Below, piece after piece: positions 23,042 through 34,439 of a stretch of 64,000 nucleotides of DNA (within the stretch, counting starts at the first letter, position 1; every line of letters begins with the position of its first letter). Source of the DNA: Misgurnus anguillicaudatus (lineage: Eukaryota > Chordata > Actinopteri > Cypriniformes > Cobitidae); the NCBI RefSeq assembly GCF_027580225.2, contig NC_073352.2:2978501-3042500 (forward strand), read 5' to 3'. The position numbers and the translations under genes are program-made. The notes under the pieces are model-generated. The model saw only the letters and a program-made list of their open reading frames with translations. It was not told the origin of the DNA and ran no database searches.

Positions 23042-24555
23042 GCCAGATATAGTCAACTGCCCTGATATCTATAGGTATTGTACAGCAGCATTATAATGCA
23101 ATGTACATTTAAAGTAGAAAAATAATATCAAATTGACGATTTCTGTTGTTGCAGGCCCATTCTCAACTATATATGTGTGTTAGGAGCCATGAATAACACA
23201 GAATCTGAAATGGTTTAAAAGAAGACAAATTAGGCTTTGATGCAGCCAAACCAATCCTGACTTAAATCCAACAGTGAAGGTGTGATAGGACATGGAAAGA
23301 GCAGATTAATAAATGAAGACCCAGCAGTCCGACACTTCTGTAAGAACGGATCAAAATCCAAACACTGATAAGCAAGTCTTATATCAAATTACAGATGGAG
23401 TTTAAAAAAAGCTCAAATTAAATTCAAGAGCATGTTTGCAGTTTTTTAACGGTCACATAAGTGCCTTTATTTACATCTATTTAGCTGTTTAAACCAGATC
23501 AGTCAATCTTGTGTCAAAGTTATACTTTAACATAAATATATGCATTTTTATAAATCTTATTAAGCGTTTTTTTTTTCTTTTGAGTAAATCCACAATGTGT
23601 GTGGGATTGTTTTTTATCTATGTGGGCTACTTTTAGAAACAGTGAGATCATAAGGTCATCAAAACAGGGGAGCATCAAGCCGCTAGAGATTCTGGTTGAG
23701 GTGAACCCAGAGGCGAACAGTTTTTATTGATCTCTTCATCCTTCCGTGCTTTTTATGGGTGAACATTTCTGTGAGAAGTTTTATGCAACGCACAACCAGG
23801 ACTGCAACATGTATTTACTGTTTACTGTAGCTGTCTGTGAGCACCGATAAACTAATTTACCATTAGCATAAAACTTCATTAACAGCCTATAACATACTTA
23901 TCAAACACTTCAGAGTTGAAAATGTGTATGGATATGAATAAACACATCATTTTATAAATGATGCAAAGTGTATGCACTGACACATATACTGTACATATCA
24001 GTTACAATAATAAAAATCACGATGTGCCAACATCCAGTGTCAAAATGATCAAAACGCTAAATATTTACAATAGGTCTAAACACCACATACAATTGCAGAT
24101 ATACAATACTGGAACTGTAAAGTTTAAGCAAAGCTGCAGAGAAAATCTCTCACATCCGGTCACTAATGTATGACAACTAACATCAATAAAGCACACATAT
24201 GAACTTTTATCAAGGGGAAATGAAATTATACAACATTGACAAGCAACAGCACAACCTCTGATAGTATCCACATTAAAGCCACTAACAGAGAAAAGATTAC
24301 CAGGTCAATGCAAGGTTTTTAAAGTAATGTTTTACAGTTTTGCTGGACTCACACAAACTCGCGGCTTGAGACAGAACTGCTGTCACTCAAACTGATCAAA
24401 AAATATCCAAAAACAGTTCAATTTTTGATTAATGTCCATTTTAACCATGCTTATTGTTCTGGCACCGTTTTGCACATCTGAATTTGACAGCTTTGCATAA
24501 TAATTAAGGTTAAATGTGAAAAACTTTTATGTAAATGCACTGTAAAAGAAAAAAA
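23042..24555. other. intronic DNA, nothing recognised
   Basis: AT-rich sequence with no recognisable repeat, exon or RNA gene. Open frames are short and unsupported. Confidence 0.5.
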
Positions 24556-24579
24556 TAGGTATATATCATATCATATGCA

Positions 24580-24712
24580 AGCAATAAGGTACGAGAGGCT
24601 GCGCTGTATCGTGAATAAGTAACGGCTGAAGTGCGTTGTTAACCCCTGCAACCCCTTCAGCCGTTACTTATTCACGATACAGCATTTGCCTCAAGTACCT
24701 TATTGCTTTTAT
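24580..24712. repeat. perfect-arm hairpin
   Basis: TGTATCGTGAATAAGTAACG followed by GCTGAAG is exactly inverted on the right as CTTCAGC and CGTTACTTATTCACGATACA. The loop is about 25 nt. The outer flanks AGCAATAAGGTAC and GTACCTTATTGCT also pair. Confidence 0.85.
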
Positions 24713-25016
24713 AAAACGGTTACCACACAATATTAAAGTAAAAAAATATTAGTGCAACTTTCTTGAAGTTAAATCAATAAAAGCATTTTTCTGCTAGAAA
24801 AAAATAGTCCTTGACTGTGAACAACAACGTTTCAATGTGTAATATCATGCATGAATGCTCAAATAAAAATGATATGTGTGGTTGCTAAGGATGTTGCTAA
24901 GGGCACAGTGATAAATAGAATCGTTGGGTGAAGCGGTCATAGCAGTGTTTTATCGTGAATAAAGCACACCTATTGACCAATCAGAATCAAGGATTGGAAC
25001 TAACCGTTTTATAACA
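24709..25016. mobile_element. MITE with TTATAAAACGGTTA termini
   Basis: TTATAAAACGGTTA at the left is exactly inverted as TAACCGTTTTATAA at the right, about 306 bp apart. It directly abuts the hairpin at 24580-24712. The internal block TTTATCGTGAATAAAGCAC is related to the hairpin arms, so the two may be parts of one rearranged element. Confidence 0.7.
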
Positions 25017-25856
25017 TATCATATCATATCATATATATCAGTAATTTTTTAGTTTTCTAATAAAATATTTCAACATTTGTTTTTGTTGAAATGCACCTGT
25101 ATAGTTAGTATAGTTTAATTAAATCATGCTATCCTTAAATTGTTTGACTCTTGAGTGAATTGGAGGACTTAACTAAGGCATACTGTATATTTCCTGGCTG
25201 TCTGTCGCTGTACTCAACTAATGCTGTGCGCGTTCAGCGTAATATAGATGTTATTGCATAGTAAAATAAATGATTTAATAACACAGTGCTCTTGAATTCT
25301 TTATTTTAATGTGGTCAGTGGTGACATATCAAGGTTTACTACTTCCAGATAACAACCACCTGAAACTGATAACACATGTTGGGTGCATCCCAATTCGAAG
25401 GCTAATGGTTATCTTTTTTTAAACGTCAAGTCTTGATTTAAAGCCGTAAGGAACCTTCCTTTTGGAATGTCTGCATTTCTTACAAATAAGCTAATATAGT
25501 ATTAAAGTATCAAATCTTTCATGTTCAATAATTTACACATGTGACAAGTAGTCTTGTTATAAGCTGGATGTACTTTATCCCTTACATATACAAATAGAGG
25601 CATATCACGTCTTTTTTAGTCAAACATTTGATTAATTGGTGGATTGAGAGTCATTGCTTGAAGCAACACCTATATAACAGACCAAAGCCTCATTTGAGAG
25701 CTATTTATACATCATTCATTTATACATTGGTGTCAACCACCAAAGGTGCTGGTATAGAATGGTATGTCTTCATGTTACTGGACAGAAGTTCAGAAGAATC
25801 AATGGGAAACCCTTATGAAAATGAACCATGATTTTTGTAGTAACCAAGTTTTTTCA

Positions 25857-26680
25857 ATACTAACCAACTGCAGAAGCGCAGAACCATACGTCATGACAGT
25901 CTGAGACTGACAGCACCAGCCTAACAGTCTGAGGCCAGAAGTGGGCCTTATAAGGCATTCCGCTACTTCGGTGTTTTTTTGGACCGTTTCAAAGTTTAAA
26001 CCAGCGTTACTCATTGCGCGGCAAGCTTTTGGCAGTAAATAATACGGTGATATGATCATGCAGTCATGCGGTTTTTCTATCTTTTTTGCTCCGCACGGAC
26101 GCTAATTTTGTTAGAAAACCATATCCATTATAAAACTGGACTGTGATCAAGACCCACGTCGATAAAAAAAATGCAGCGCTTGCACAGAGCGATTCACTTG
26201 ACATCAAAGTACCGACCGTGAGATCAGTGTGCTTGTTTTAAGTATGAATTGTATAAAAATGTATTAAAAATATTTAATTTGAAAATATATATTTACGATA
26301 TATGAGATACAACTGTATATTATTTATAAATATATAAGGCGATTTCAGAATGACTGAGGCACTTTTTGCCATTTGAGATTAATATAATTAATTATTAATT
26401 ATATATATAATACGTTTTTTAAAGTTTAATTTATAGTTTATTATCCATTTGTTTTGTTGTGTCATAAAAAAAAACATTTAACACAAATCTTAAAAAATAA
26501 AGCTTGAGCATAAAGCATTTTAATAGATTTTAACATTTAATAATTTTCCGTCCACCTCCGGTCTGAAATTACAACTCCGCCCACTTCTGGCCTCAGACTG
26601 TCAGGCTGGGGCTGTCAGTCTCAGACTATCATGACATATAGTTCTGCGCTTCTGCAGTTGGTCCTATCTCAGTTTTTTGG
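25857..26680. mobile_element. foldback element, about 0.8 kb
   Basis: AACTGCAGAAGCGCAGAAC at the left is inverted as GTTCTGCGCTTCTGCAGTT at the right. CAGTCTGAGACTGACAGC and GCTGTCAGTCTCAGACT also pair, and TCTGAGGCCAGAAGTGGG pairs with CCCACTTCTGGCCTCAGA. The centre is very AT-rich. No transposase. Confidence 0.85.
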
Positions 26681-26726
26681 GCATATTTATTACCAATGGT
26701 TTATGGTTTATATATTTTTTACAACC

Positions 26727-27497
26727 CATTCTCACTCCCCAAGGCGTCAAAATCTGAAGCATGTTCAAACGCCTTCAGCGTCAGTATGAAGACGCGAAGG
26801 GTGCCCCTATGCGTCACTATATCGACGAAATGGGAACTCCGTTGCTTTCATGCTAATCCCTCAGCGTCGGATACAGACAAAAGGGAATCCCGGAAGGTGA
26901 TGCCGTCACGTTATGCGACGATCGGCACGGTCATGCCGCTTCTGGATGGTAACTACTCAATTTTTGTTCCAATTTTTTTACCATTGTCGCTTGGGGTTGG
27001 GGTTAGAACCACTTTCTGTTACATAAAATTACATCCTAACCCAAACCCAACTCTAACCCTAACCCCAAGCAACAATGGCTTAAAGATCAGAAGACAAAAA
27101 GTATAAACCAATACAGACATCCTAACCCAAACCCGAACTCTAACCCTAACCCCAAGCAACAGTGGCTTAAAAATCAGAAGACAAAAAGTATAAACAAACT
27201 GACATCCAAACCCCAAATCTAACCCCAACCCCAAGCGACAATGGTTTAAAAATTGGAAAAAAATTGAGTAGTTACCGTCCAGAAGCGGCATGATCCTGCC
27301 GATCGTCGCCTAACATGACAGCATCACCTTCCGGGATTCCCTTTCGTCTATATCCGATGCTGAGGGATTAGCATGAAAGCAACAGAGTTCCCATTTCATC
27401 GATATAGTGACGCATAGGGGCACCCTTCGCGTCTTCATATTGACGCTGAAGGCGTTTGAACATGCTTCAGATTTTGATGCCTTGGGGAGTGAGAATG
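26727..27497. mobile_element. foldback DNA element, type 2 arms
   Basis: The 771-bp element has arms of over 200 bp. The left end CATTCTCACTCCCCAAGGCG is inverted as TGCCTTGGGGAGTGAGAATG. Further pairs include ATGCTAATCCCTCAGCGTCG with its near inverse. The core holds several direct copies of CTAACCCTAACCCCAAG with CAATGG, which also occur in the type 1 and type 3 foldbacks. Frames 26696-27106 and 27019-27291 are products of the palindrome. Confidence 0.88.
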
Positions 27498-27499
27498 TA

Positions 27500-28560
27500 T
27501 AGCAACTTTACACTAGTTAAAACATGGTTAATTTTTACTATTAGAGGGTGTGCATTTATAGCTACAGCACAGGTTGAAATATTTATTAGCAAGTTTTGCA
27601 CATAGTTTGCACAATATGTTTATCCTGATACACCATCATATTTGACATAACGCTGGACTGAAAGGTTAAATGATTTTTCCCAACCATGTGATCCAAAGCT
27701 TATGATTGAATTAATAAATAATACATCAAGCGGTGAGGGAATCAAGTTCGGCTTAAAAACATGGTTGCATAAGCATGCATGTGTAAAATCTCATTACACA
27801 GAGATTTCCAGTTTCATGAATAATCTACAGTGGGCACTGCATAGGTAAACAGAGTTCCTGAAGAAAGAGCTACAGTCGCAATCTTCAGTATAGATTTACC
27901 TATATTATATTCATATATCATCATAATTCTGCAATCTGTGGGGGTAGATTTGGTTTATTAGTATTCATACATGAGAATTAACAAAGATTGGCCTGCGTCA
28001 GCTCATGTTACTAAAATAATGAAGGTAGAAATAATGAGGTATTTTTGTGTTCGATTTGCACAGCATGTATATATTCATCCATCAATCATTGCGTGAAAGC
28101 AGGTACAGATGCAGTCTACAGTTGTGTTCAATTTGTTGACAAACTTTAGGACGTCAGGACGTGGCTTACAACATACAATAATGGAAAAACAACACCAACT
28201 ACACTGAGGAGATAAAACAGAGATGGGGGAAATACAGGATGTGAAAAAAAGGTTAAAAAGAGGATATTAAACAGGAATAATAAAAAAGAGCGGATGTAAT
28301 GATTTCTAGAAGAGTGATATTCCCAGATGTACTAACAGTCCGCTGTTACCTTCCTATAAAGATATATTTATTCAACCAGCACTTGATTCATTTCTGGTAC
28401 TCCTAAATGTTTACATACTATTGTGTTACTCTTTCTTTTTTAAATAATTTTAACAGATATTACTGCACTACTGAGGTTACTGCCCCAGTACTATAAATCC
28501 CTTATGTTGTTTTATTATCTTACCTCATTTGTAAGTCACTTTGGATAAAAGCATCTTCTA
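27500..28560. other. intronic DNA, nothing recognised
   Basis: No repeat, exon or RNA gene is recognised. Confidence 0.5.
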
Positions 28561-28569
28561 AATTATAAA

Positions 28570-28990
28570 TATATACTGTATGTAAGAACAGAGAAGCAGT
28601 GAAACAGAGGAGCAGAACACAAAAATGATATTTCAAAGGCGATGAAACAGTACATTAAAAATAGTAGCATATAGAGATTAGGTAAAACAGAGGAGAGTTG
28701 AATATTTAGATGTGGTAATACTAATAGAGGATGTAAACACAGACAGCAGATAAAAAGCAGGAGGTGACGCAGAAGAGATGTGAACACAGACGGCAGGTGA
28801 AACAGAGAAGAGCTGATAGAGAGGAGGTGAACACAGGGAGCAGATAAAAATAAAGGTTAAACAGAGAGGAGGTGAATACAGAGAGGACGCATCATAAATG
28901 AAGGACAGCGCGGGGGGAGCGGGTGAGCAACTATAACTCAGAAAGAGAGATCTCATGAAAATATAGATGGAGTGGAGGACAAATCTAATG
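28570..28990. repeat. degenerate purine-rich minisatellite
   Basis: On the plus strand the words AACAGAG, GAGGTGAA(C/T)ACAG, AGCAGATAAAAA and AGAGGAGGTGAA recur at irregular spacing of roughly 25-45 bp. The minus-strand frames 28563-28787 and 28678-28956 are low-complexity products of it. Confidence 0.65.
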
Positions 28991-29259
28991 TAGAAGCAAT
29001 GAAAATGAAGAAGAGGGCTTGAGTAGAAGAGACAAAGACAAAGATAAACGTTTCAATGCCACACACAAATCAAAATAAACCAATATCTGCCCATAAAACA
29101 TTTACTGCTGAAAAAGGTTTGCATTTGAACTTAATTTTATTTTAAATAAGAAAGGCAAAATTTCAAAGCTCTCAAACTGTATTTAGTCAGATTACATTGT
29201 TGTTCATTTTTGTCTATTGGAGTACACTGTCAAGAGTCAAGTCTGCTGTATAATTGTAT

Positions 29260-29640
29260 AATGATGTTTAGTGTCAAGCAGATGTCTGATCTTGAGTGGA
29301 AAGTGGCATAAGATGAGTTTGTCTGATGGCAGAGCGCCAGGCCAGGCTGCATTCATTTGCTCCTCATTAATGGAGTGAAGTGTCTACGGTTGGACACTGA
29401 CAGGCTGAGATGCGTACATGAAGGTGTGGAAAGATGGGGAGAGAGAGAGAGTGTGTCGGGTTAGCTAGCGTTTAATGAACTCGCTCAGAGCTCATTGTCA
29501 TGTTGATGTTGAAAGCCTGACGCTGCGCATGGTCACTGTGTCTTTCTCCAATGAATCACTGTGACATTTGCTTCTGACAGCCAATCAAACCACAGGAACC
29601 ACTGAAATATTACAAATATATCTGTTCCATATCCTGCCAA
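29260..29640. other. candidate conserved non-coding block
   Basis: Balanced base composition with homeodomain-like TCATTAATGG and TTTAATGA motifs, no repeat and no ORF. It looks like single-copy DNA in a TE-dense intron. This is only an impression; conservation cannot be assessed here. Confidence 0.25.
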
Positions 29641-29889
29641 TGAATCTCTGCTCTTCCACACGTACAATGTGACCTTTAACTTTTAGAGATAGAGATGTTT
29701 TACAGATACGTGATGTCATTTTGCATCGATCATCCACGAATTTGAAACAGACCTGTGGCTTTCGGACTCATTTGTCACAGCCACATGCACAATGTTTTTA
29801 TGTAACAATGTTTTTCTTAATGTATTGCAATGTATTTAAGCTTTTGTATTGTTAGGTTAAGTGATAATTATAAACACAGGAAAGTTTCG

Positions 29890-31350
29890 GAGGTTGATTT
29901 TTGGGGCACAGTGTACCAATATGGGTCAAGCCCTCTCACACCGCACCACAATGTATGGATCTAGCTCTGGTCCCGTTAAGATTCCAGGGCATCTGTGTTC
30001 TGAATTACATCAACAACTGGCTAATATTAGTTCAATGTAGGCTCGGTTGTCTCCTGCTCATATAGAATCCATTATTTTACCGTGGGTAAAATTAGGCTAG
30101 GAAATCACACACTGAGAAGAAGTTTCAAAGGCTGTTAGGTCTCATGGCTGCAGCATCACACGTTATATCTCTAAACAGTGGTGGCAAAAAAACAAGGGGC
30201 AACCCATTTCGCATGATCAAGGTCATGCACAAATGTCTTCGTGCCTTAGTTTTATTGAATAAACTTTTGGATTTCTTCCCTAAGGGCCGGTGTTTGGGGC
30301 TCAGTGTTGTTGAGTTATGCTAACGACAGATATATCTCTCACGGGCTGGGGAGTGTTTATGGAAGTCCATGTGGGTCATAATCTATGGAAAGTCTATCAG
30401 TTCAGTTGGCACATAGATTGCCTAGAGATACTGGCAGGCTTTCAGGCTCTAAAACATCTTCAGCTAGGGGGGTTTGCGCTTGCGCCCACCGAACAAGTTA
30501 GCACTCCAAGCAGTGTACACTCCCGGGTGTCTGAATTAGGAAGCAGACGTCCTGCCGAGATGGGGGCTAAGGCCCGGGAAATAAACACTTCACCCAGAGC
30601 TTGTGGAGCTTGACTGGACAATGTTTTACTGAGCAGAAGTGGACTTCTCGAGAGATGACAGACTGTCCACTCTTGTTGTCCTTTACGTATTCAGCACCTG
30701 GTACAGCCGTGGCCAAGAGTACAGTGTGTCTTTGGGCGACCAGTCGCTTTGGAGAGACCTGGTTATAACTTATTTCCTTCATGGCACTTAGAGGCTGAGG
30801 CCGGTGAGCCGCATCCCAGCTTGGCACCTAGCTATTGTTCTGGACAGCCTGACCAAGTCCATCGAGTTTCGAGTCCATCAAGACCATTTCAGTCAAGTTT
30901 TTGGTACTGAAAAGGTTTCCATTATGTGCCTGATTTCGCACCGGGGATGGTCAAGGCTTTTCTGAGCCCTAGGCTCAGTTATGTGCCTAAGGTGCTTATT
31001 AATGTGCCATGGCCTATAATTTTGCATTCTTTTTTGTCCTTCTCCGTTTATATATAAGAACCAGGAGAGCTATACAACTTAGGTTACACATATAACCATG
31101 GCTCCCTGAAAACAGAACAAGATGCTGCATCTTCCTGCAATACTCCCTGCATCCCTGTCATGACTTGCTTTGGCACTGTTTAGCAGAATGTCATCTCCTT
31201 CGGATTCCTCGTTCCTACGTTACCTGCCTCTGATTTTACATAGGTGCTTTTTACGCAGTCATGCAAAAGGCATTCCCATAAAGTTGCTTTGGTGACGAAG
31301 CATCTTGTTTCCCTTTTAGGGAACCATGGTTACTTGTGTAACCTGAGACG
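29890..31350 (+). mobile_element. DIRS-type retrotransposon fragment (RT/RNase H and terminal repeat)
   Basis: A broken reading shows the end of a DIRS reverse transcriptase (PLRFQGICVLNYINNWLI, where active copies have YLDDWLI). An RNase H segment follows at 30317-30480 (TTDISLTGWG, WHIDCLEILAGFQALKHL), and downstream a part resembling the methyltransferase-like/recombinase region near 30640-30990. Several stops and frame changes interrupt it. From 31078 to 31350 an inverted pair follows (AGGTTACACATATAACCATG, and its near-inverse ending TAACCT), the terminal-repeat structure typical of DIRS elements. The 5' half is missing. Confidence 0.72.
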
Positions 31351-31449
31351 TTTTATTTCTGTATTACACAGATGTTGCTTTCAATCAAAATCAGATTTCT
31401 GAGACCTTTGCAAATCATTTGTATATTTTTTCTCTTCAGTATTTAAATT

Positions 31450-31946
31450 TATTTCATTCCCCACCAGCCTTTTCTAAAAAAGTTGCTAGCATTTTTTTTG
31501 TGATTTTCACAAAAGTTTCACAAAATGCCTTCCAGGAAAATGTTCTATTAATATATAAACATAGAAATATATCAAATGAAAGAACAGCCTCTGCTTTCAA
31601 ACAAACAAATAAACAAACAAAACGGGAAAAATTTTCATCCTTTCTTTTTTTGCTCTTTTTTATAACCTCTTAAATATGGGTAGTTTTCTTAAAAAATAAC
31701 AAATTTGAGCAATAAGTGAAATAATTGCATTTTTGCCAATGACTTTTGTTAGAGATCAGATTCAGAACGTTTATCAAAATAAAATTAATAAAATTAGTTT
31801 TTGCTTCACTTTTTTGTTTATTTGGGTAAGAGTGACATCTAATAGTGGAATTACAGATTACAGTAAAAACTCGTCAGGAAAGCGTCATTGGCAGGGAAAT
31901 GTTTTCTATTAATTGACGAGATAACTCGTCAATGGTGGGGAAAGAG
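31450..31946. mobile_element. TTAA-type DNA element, family M2
   Basis: It ends GGGGAAAGAGTTAA, with GAGATAACTCGTCAATGG just inside. The left end TTCCCCACCAGCC corresponds to the inner side of the same family at 36484-36967 (opposite orientation) and 56347-57120. AT-rich with no transposase. Confidence 0.7.
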
Positions 31947-32301
31947 TTAAAGCACTAAAGCTCTCATTTCTTCACTTAATGTTTGTGTTTAAATAAGTAT
32001 AGAATAAATATGATGCACCAATGCAGTGATTATTACCAAAATGAAAAGACAAGGATTTGCATTAAAAGCTCTATTGATTTTATTACACTTTTACCACATC
32101 TAGGTCACTATGATTTCTGGATTTCTCCAAATGTGGTTTTCACATGGTTCTTTAAAAAGATTTCTTTCTTATGAGGAAAACTATTTTTTTGTTGGCAAAA
32201 CAGGGACTTTTTATTAAAAAAATTTAATTTCATACCATGTCACATTATAATAAATATTTTCACTTTTCAAGCTTTTATTTTGCTTCATTTAAAGAGGACA
32301 T

Positions 32302-32560
32302 ATCATGAAAATCTGACTTTTCCCATGTTTAAGTGCTATAATTGTGTCCCCAGTGCTTCTATCAATCTAGAAAATGTGAAAAAGATCAACCCAGTAACTT
32401 AGTTTTGGTAAACCATTCTCTGTAAGCATGTGAAAAAATAGGTCATTGTAATTTGGATCCTATTGTGATGTCAGAAGTGGATAATACCGCCCCCTTTATC
32501 TGCACTATCCAACCACAGCACTGACATTATGTAAGATAATTTCGGTCTGTTTCATAGAAG
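32302..32560 (+). mobile_element. M1 MITE, 3'-truncated copy
   Basis: It starts after TTAA (32298-32301) with AGAGGACATATCATGA and follows M1 (AAGTGCTATAATTGTGTCCC, AAGCATGTGAAAAAATAGGT), then breaks off near 32560 without the right terminus. Confidence 0.75.
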
Positions 32561-33137
32561 AAGAGAAGCAGTAAATGTAAACAGAATTCTCAGCCTTCAG
32601 TTAACCTCATTGCTATCTAGTGTATTGACCAACATTTTTACTAGCACAGAATTTTTCTCTAACTCCAAGCTTTGGGCTTAGGGTCAGAATAAGGTTAGAT
32701 CTATGTTAGTTTGGCAAGAAGATTTGTTTCAGGACTGACAAACAATGTTGATTGAAGAACACATCATGATTGGCTAAGCCCTCAGGCCATGTAAATTTAA
32801 GGACAGATTTGGCAGTGAGAGTATCTGTGAGTCTGAACTCTTGGTTGGTAATGTAGAGTGAGTCGTGTCACCTTGATACCTGCTGTTTTAGTGACTCCTC
32901 TGTTTGTCCTGCCACAGAAACCTGCCAGCATTGATCACAAAAACAGTCTGGAGCTCTAGAAATAAAGTTTGTTTTGTTTGATTAAAGATTAAAGTTTGAT
33001 TAAAACTAAATAAACTGGTTACATGTGCTTAAAATAATGAGCTCTATCTATTTACCTGTCTGTCTCAGTCTCTCTCTACATTTGGAAAAAAAGCCCCTAC
33101 TAAATTAATTGAATTTCTCAGTAGAGCGAGAACTTTC

Positions 33138-33360
33138 AAAATAATAGCTCTTATGTTTATATTTTTCCATAATTATTACCTTTCTCCAGCTTAGGTTACC
33201 CATATAACCATGGCTCCCTGAAAAAGAAAACAAGATGCTGCGTCTCCCCGTAATATTCCTGGCATGCCTGTCACGACTTGCTTCGGTACTGTTTAGCTGA
33301 ACGCTAAAACATAATAGCTCTTATGTTTTTATTTTTTTAATAATTACTACCTTTCTCCAT
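33138..33360. repeat. DIRS terminal fragment between 50-bp duplicated flanks
   Basis: ATAATAGCTCTTATGTTTAT through CCTTTCTCCA (33140-33190) recurs diverged at 33309-33358. Between the copies lie about 120 bp that match the DIRS end at 31078-31180 (ATATAACCATGGCTCCCTGA, CAAGATGCTGC, TTGCTTCGGTACTGTTTAGC). Confidence 0.75.
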
Positions 33361-33921
33361 CAAACTGTAATATAGCATGAAAACAATGTTGCTCTTAAAA
33401 ATGCAGCAAAGTGTATTTTCTGTCAAAATAGTCAAACAGTAAGTGAACAAATTCTATGTCATATATGTTAAAATGCAAAGTTAAAATTGAATTCATATGC
33501 CACACCAGGCAGGAAACATTGGCTTTAGCTTCCGTTAGTTGGATTATGTGGACATTTGTGCCACGAACCTTCAACATGCTCATTAGTTTGGTGTTTCTCT
33601 GGAGACAGGTGATTTTCTCAGAGCTTGAGCCAGCACCTGTGCCAGACAGCCTTTCACATTCACCCAGACCTCATCATTCAAGGACAATTTAACATTGCTT
33701 TGCAAGCTCAGCCACCAACTGCCTCCAACATATCTAGCAGTAAACTTTACCATAACATTACATATACTTTATACTCTAAAAATAGTCATGAAAAGTAAAT
33801 ACACAAAAAAGGCACAAGATAACATCTGTTTAAATCTAATGCATTTCTGGGTAAAATACTTCTTAAGTATATCTAAATATGTAAGTTTAGTTTAGTTTAT
33901 TAATTTATAAAACACATTTAA

Positions 33922-34348
33922 AGACGACACATAATGAAATCTGATTTTTTTTCCATGTTTAAGTGCTATAATTGGGTCCCCAGTGCTTCTATCAACCTAG
34001 AAAATGTGAAAAAAAATCAACCCAGTAACTTAGTCTTGGTAAACCATTCTCTGCAAGCATGTGAAAAAATAGGTAATTGAAATTTCTATAAGTAATGTCA
34101 GAAGGGGATAATATCGCCCCTCAATCTGCACTATTCAACCACAGCACTGCCATTTAGTGCAGAGATCAATTTGCATTTAAAAGGACACACTCAAAATGCC
34201 ACATTTTTGCTCACACCTACAAAGTGGCAATTTTAACATCTTATAATAGATTATCTATATGGTATTTTGAGCTAGAACTTCACATATGTACTCTGGGGCC
34301 ACCAAAGATTTATTTGACATCTTAAAAAAGTCTTGTAAAATGTCCTCT
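33922..34348 (+). mobile_element. M1 MITE, full-length copy
   Basis: TTAA at 33918-33921 and 34349-34352. The internal words GTCCCCAGTGCTTCTATCAA and TTCACATATGTACTCTGGGG identify family M1. It lies just downstream of the LINE 3' end. Confidence 0.82.
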
Positions 34349-34439
34349 TTAAAAACAAAAGAAGCTGCAACCATATTGCTGTACTACAAATAAAAACAGA
34401 GTAAAAGTAAAAACCCAATCCAGGCAAACAAAGGAACAC

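Noticed and set aside
27000..27290. Interstitial telomere repeat (CTAACCC words)
   Set aside because: The words are scattered in a longer conserved core shared by foldback elements, not tandem hexamers.
26696..27291. ORFs 26696-27106 (plus) and 27019-27291 (minus)
   Set aside because: Both lie inside the palindromic foldback 26727-27497 and mirror each other.
28563..28956. Minus-strand ORFs rich in Leu/Ser/Cys
   Set aside because: Low-complexity reading of a purine-rich minisatellite.
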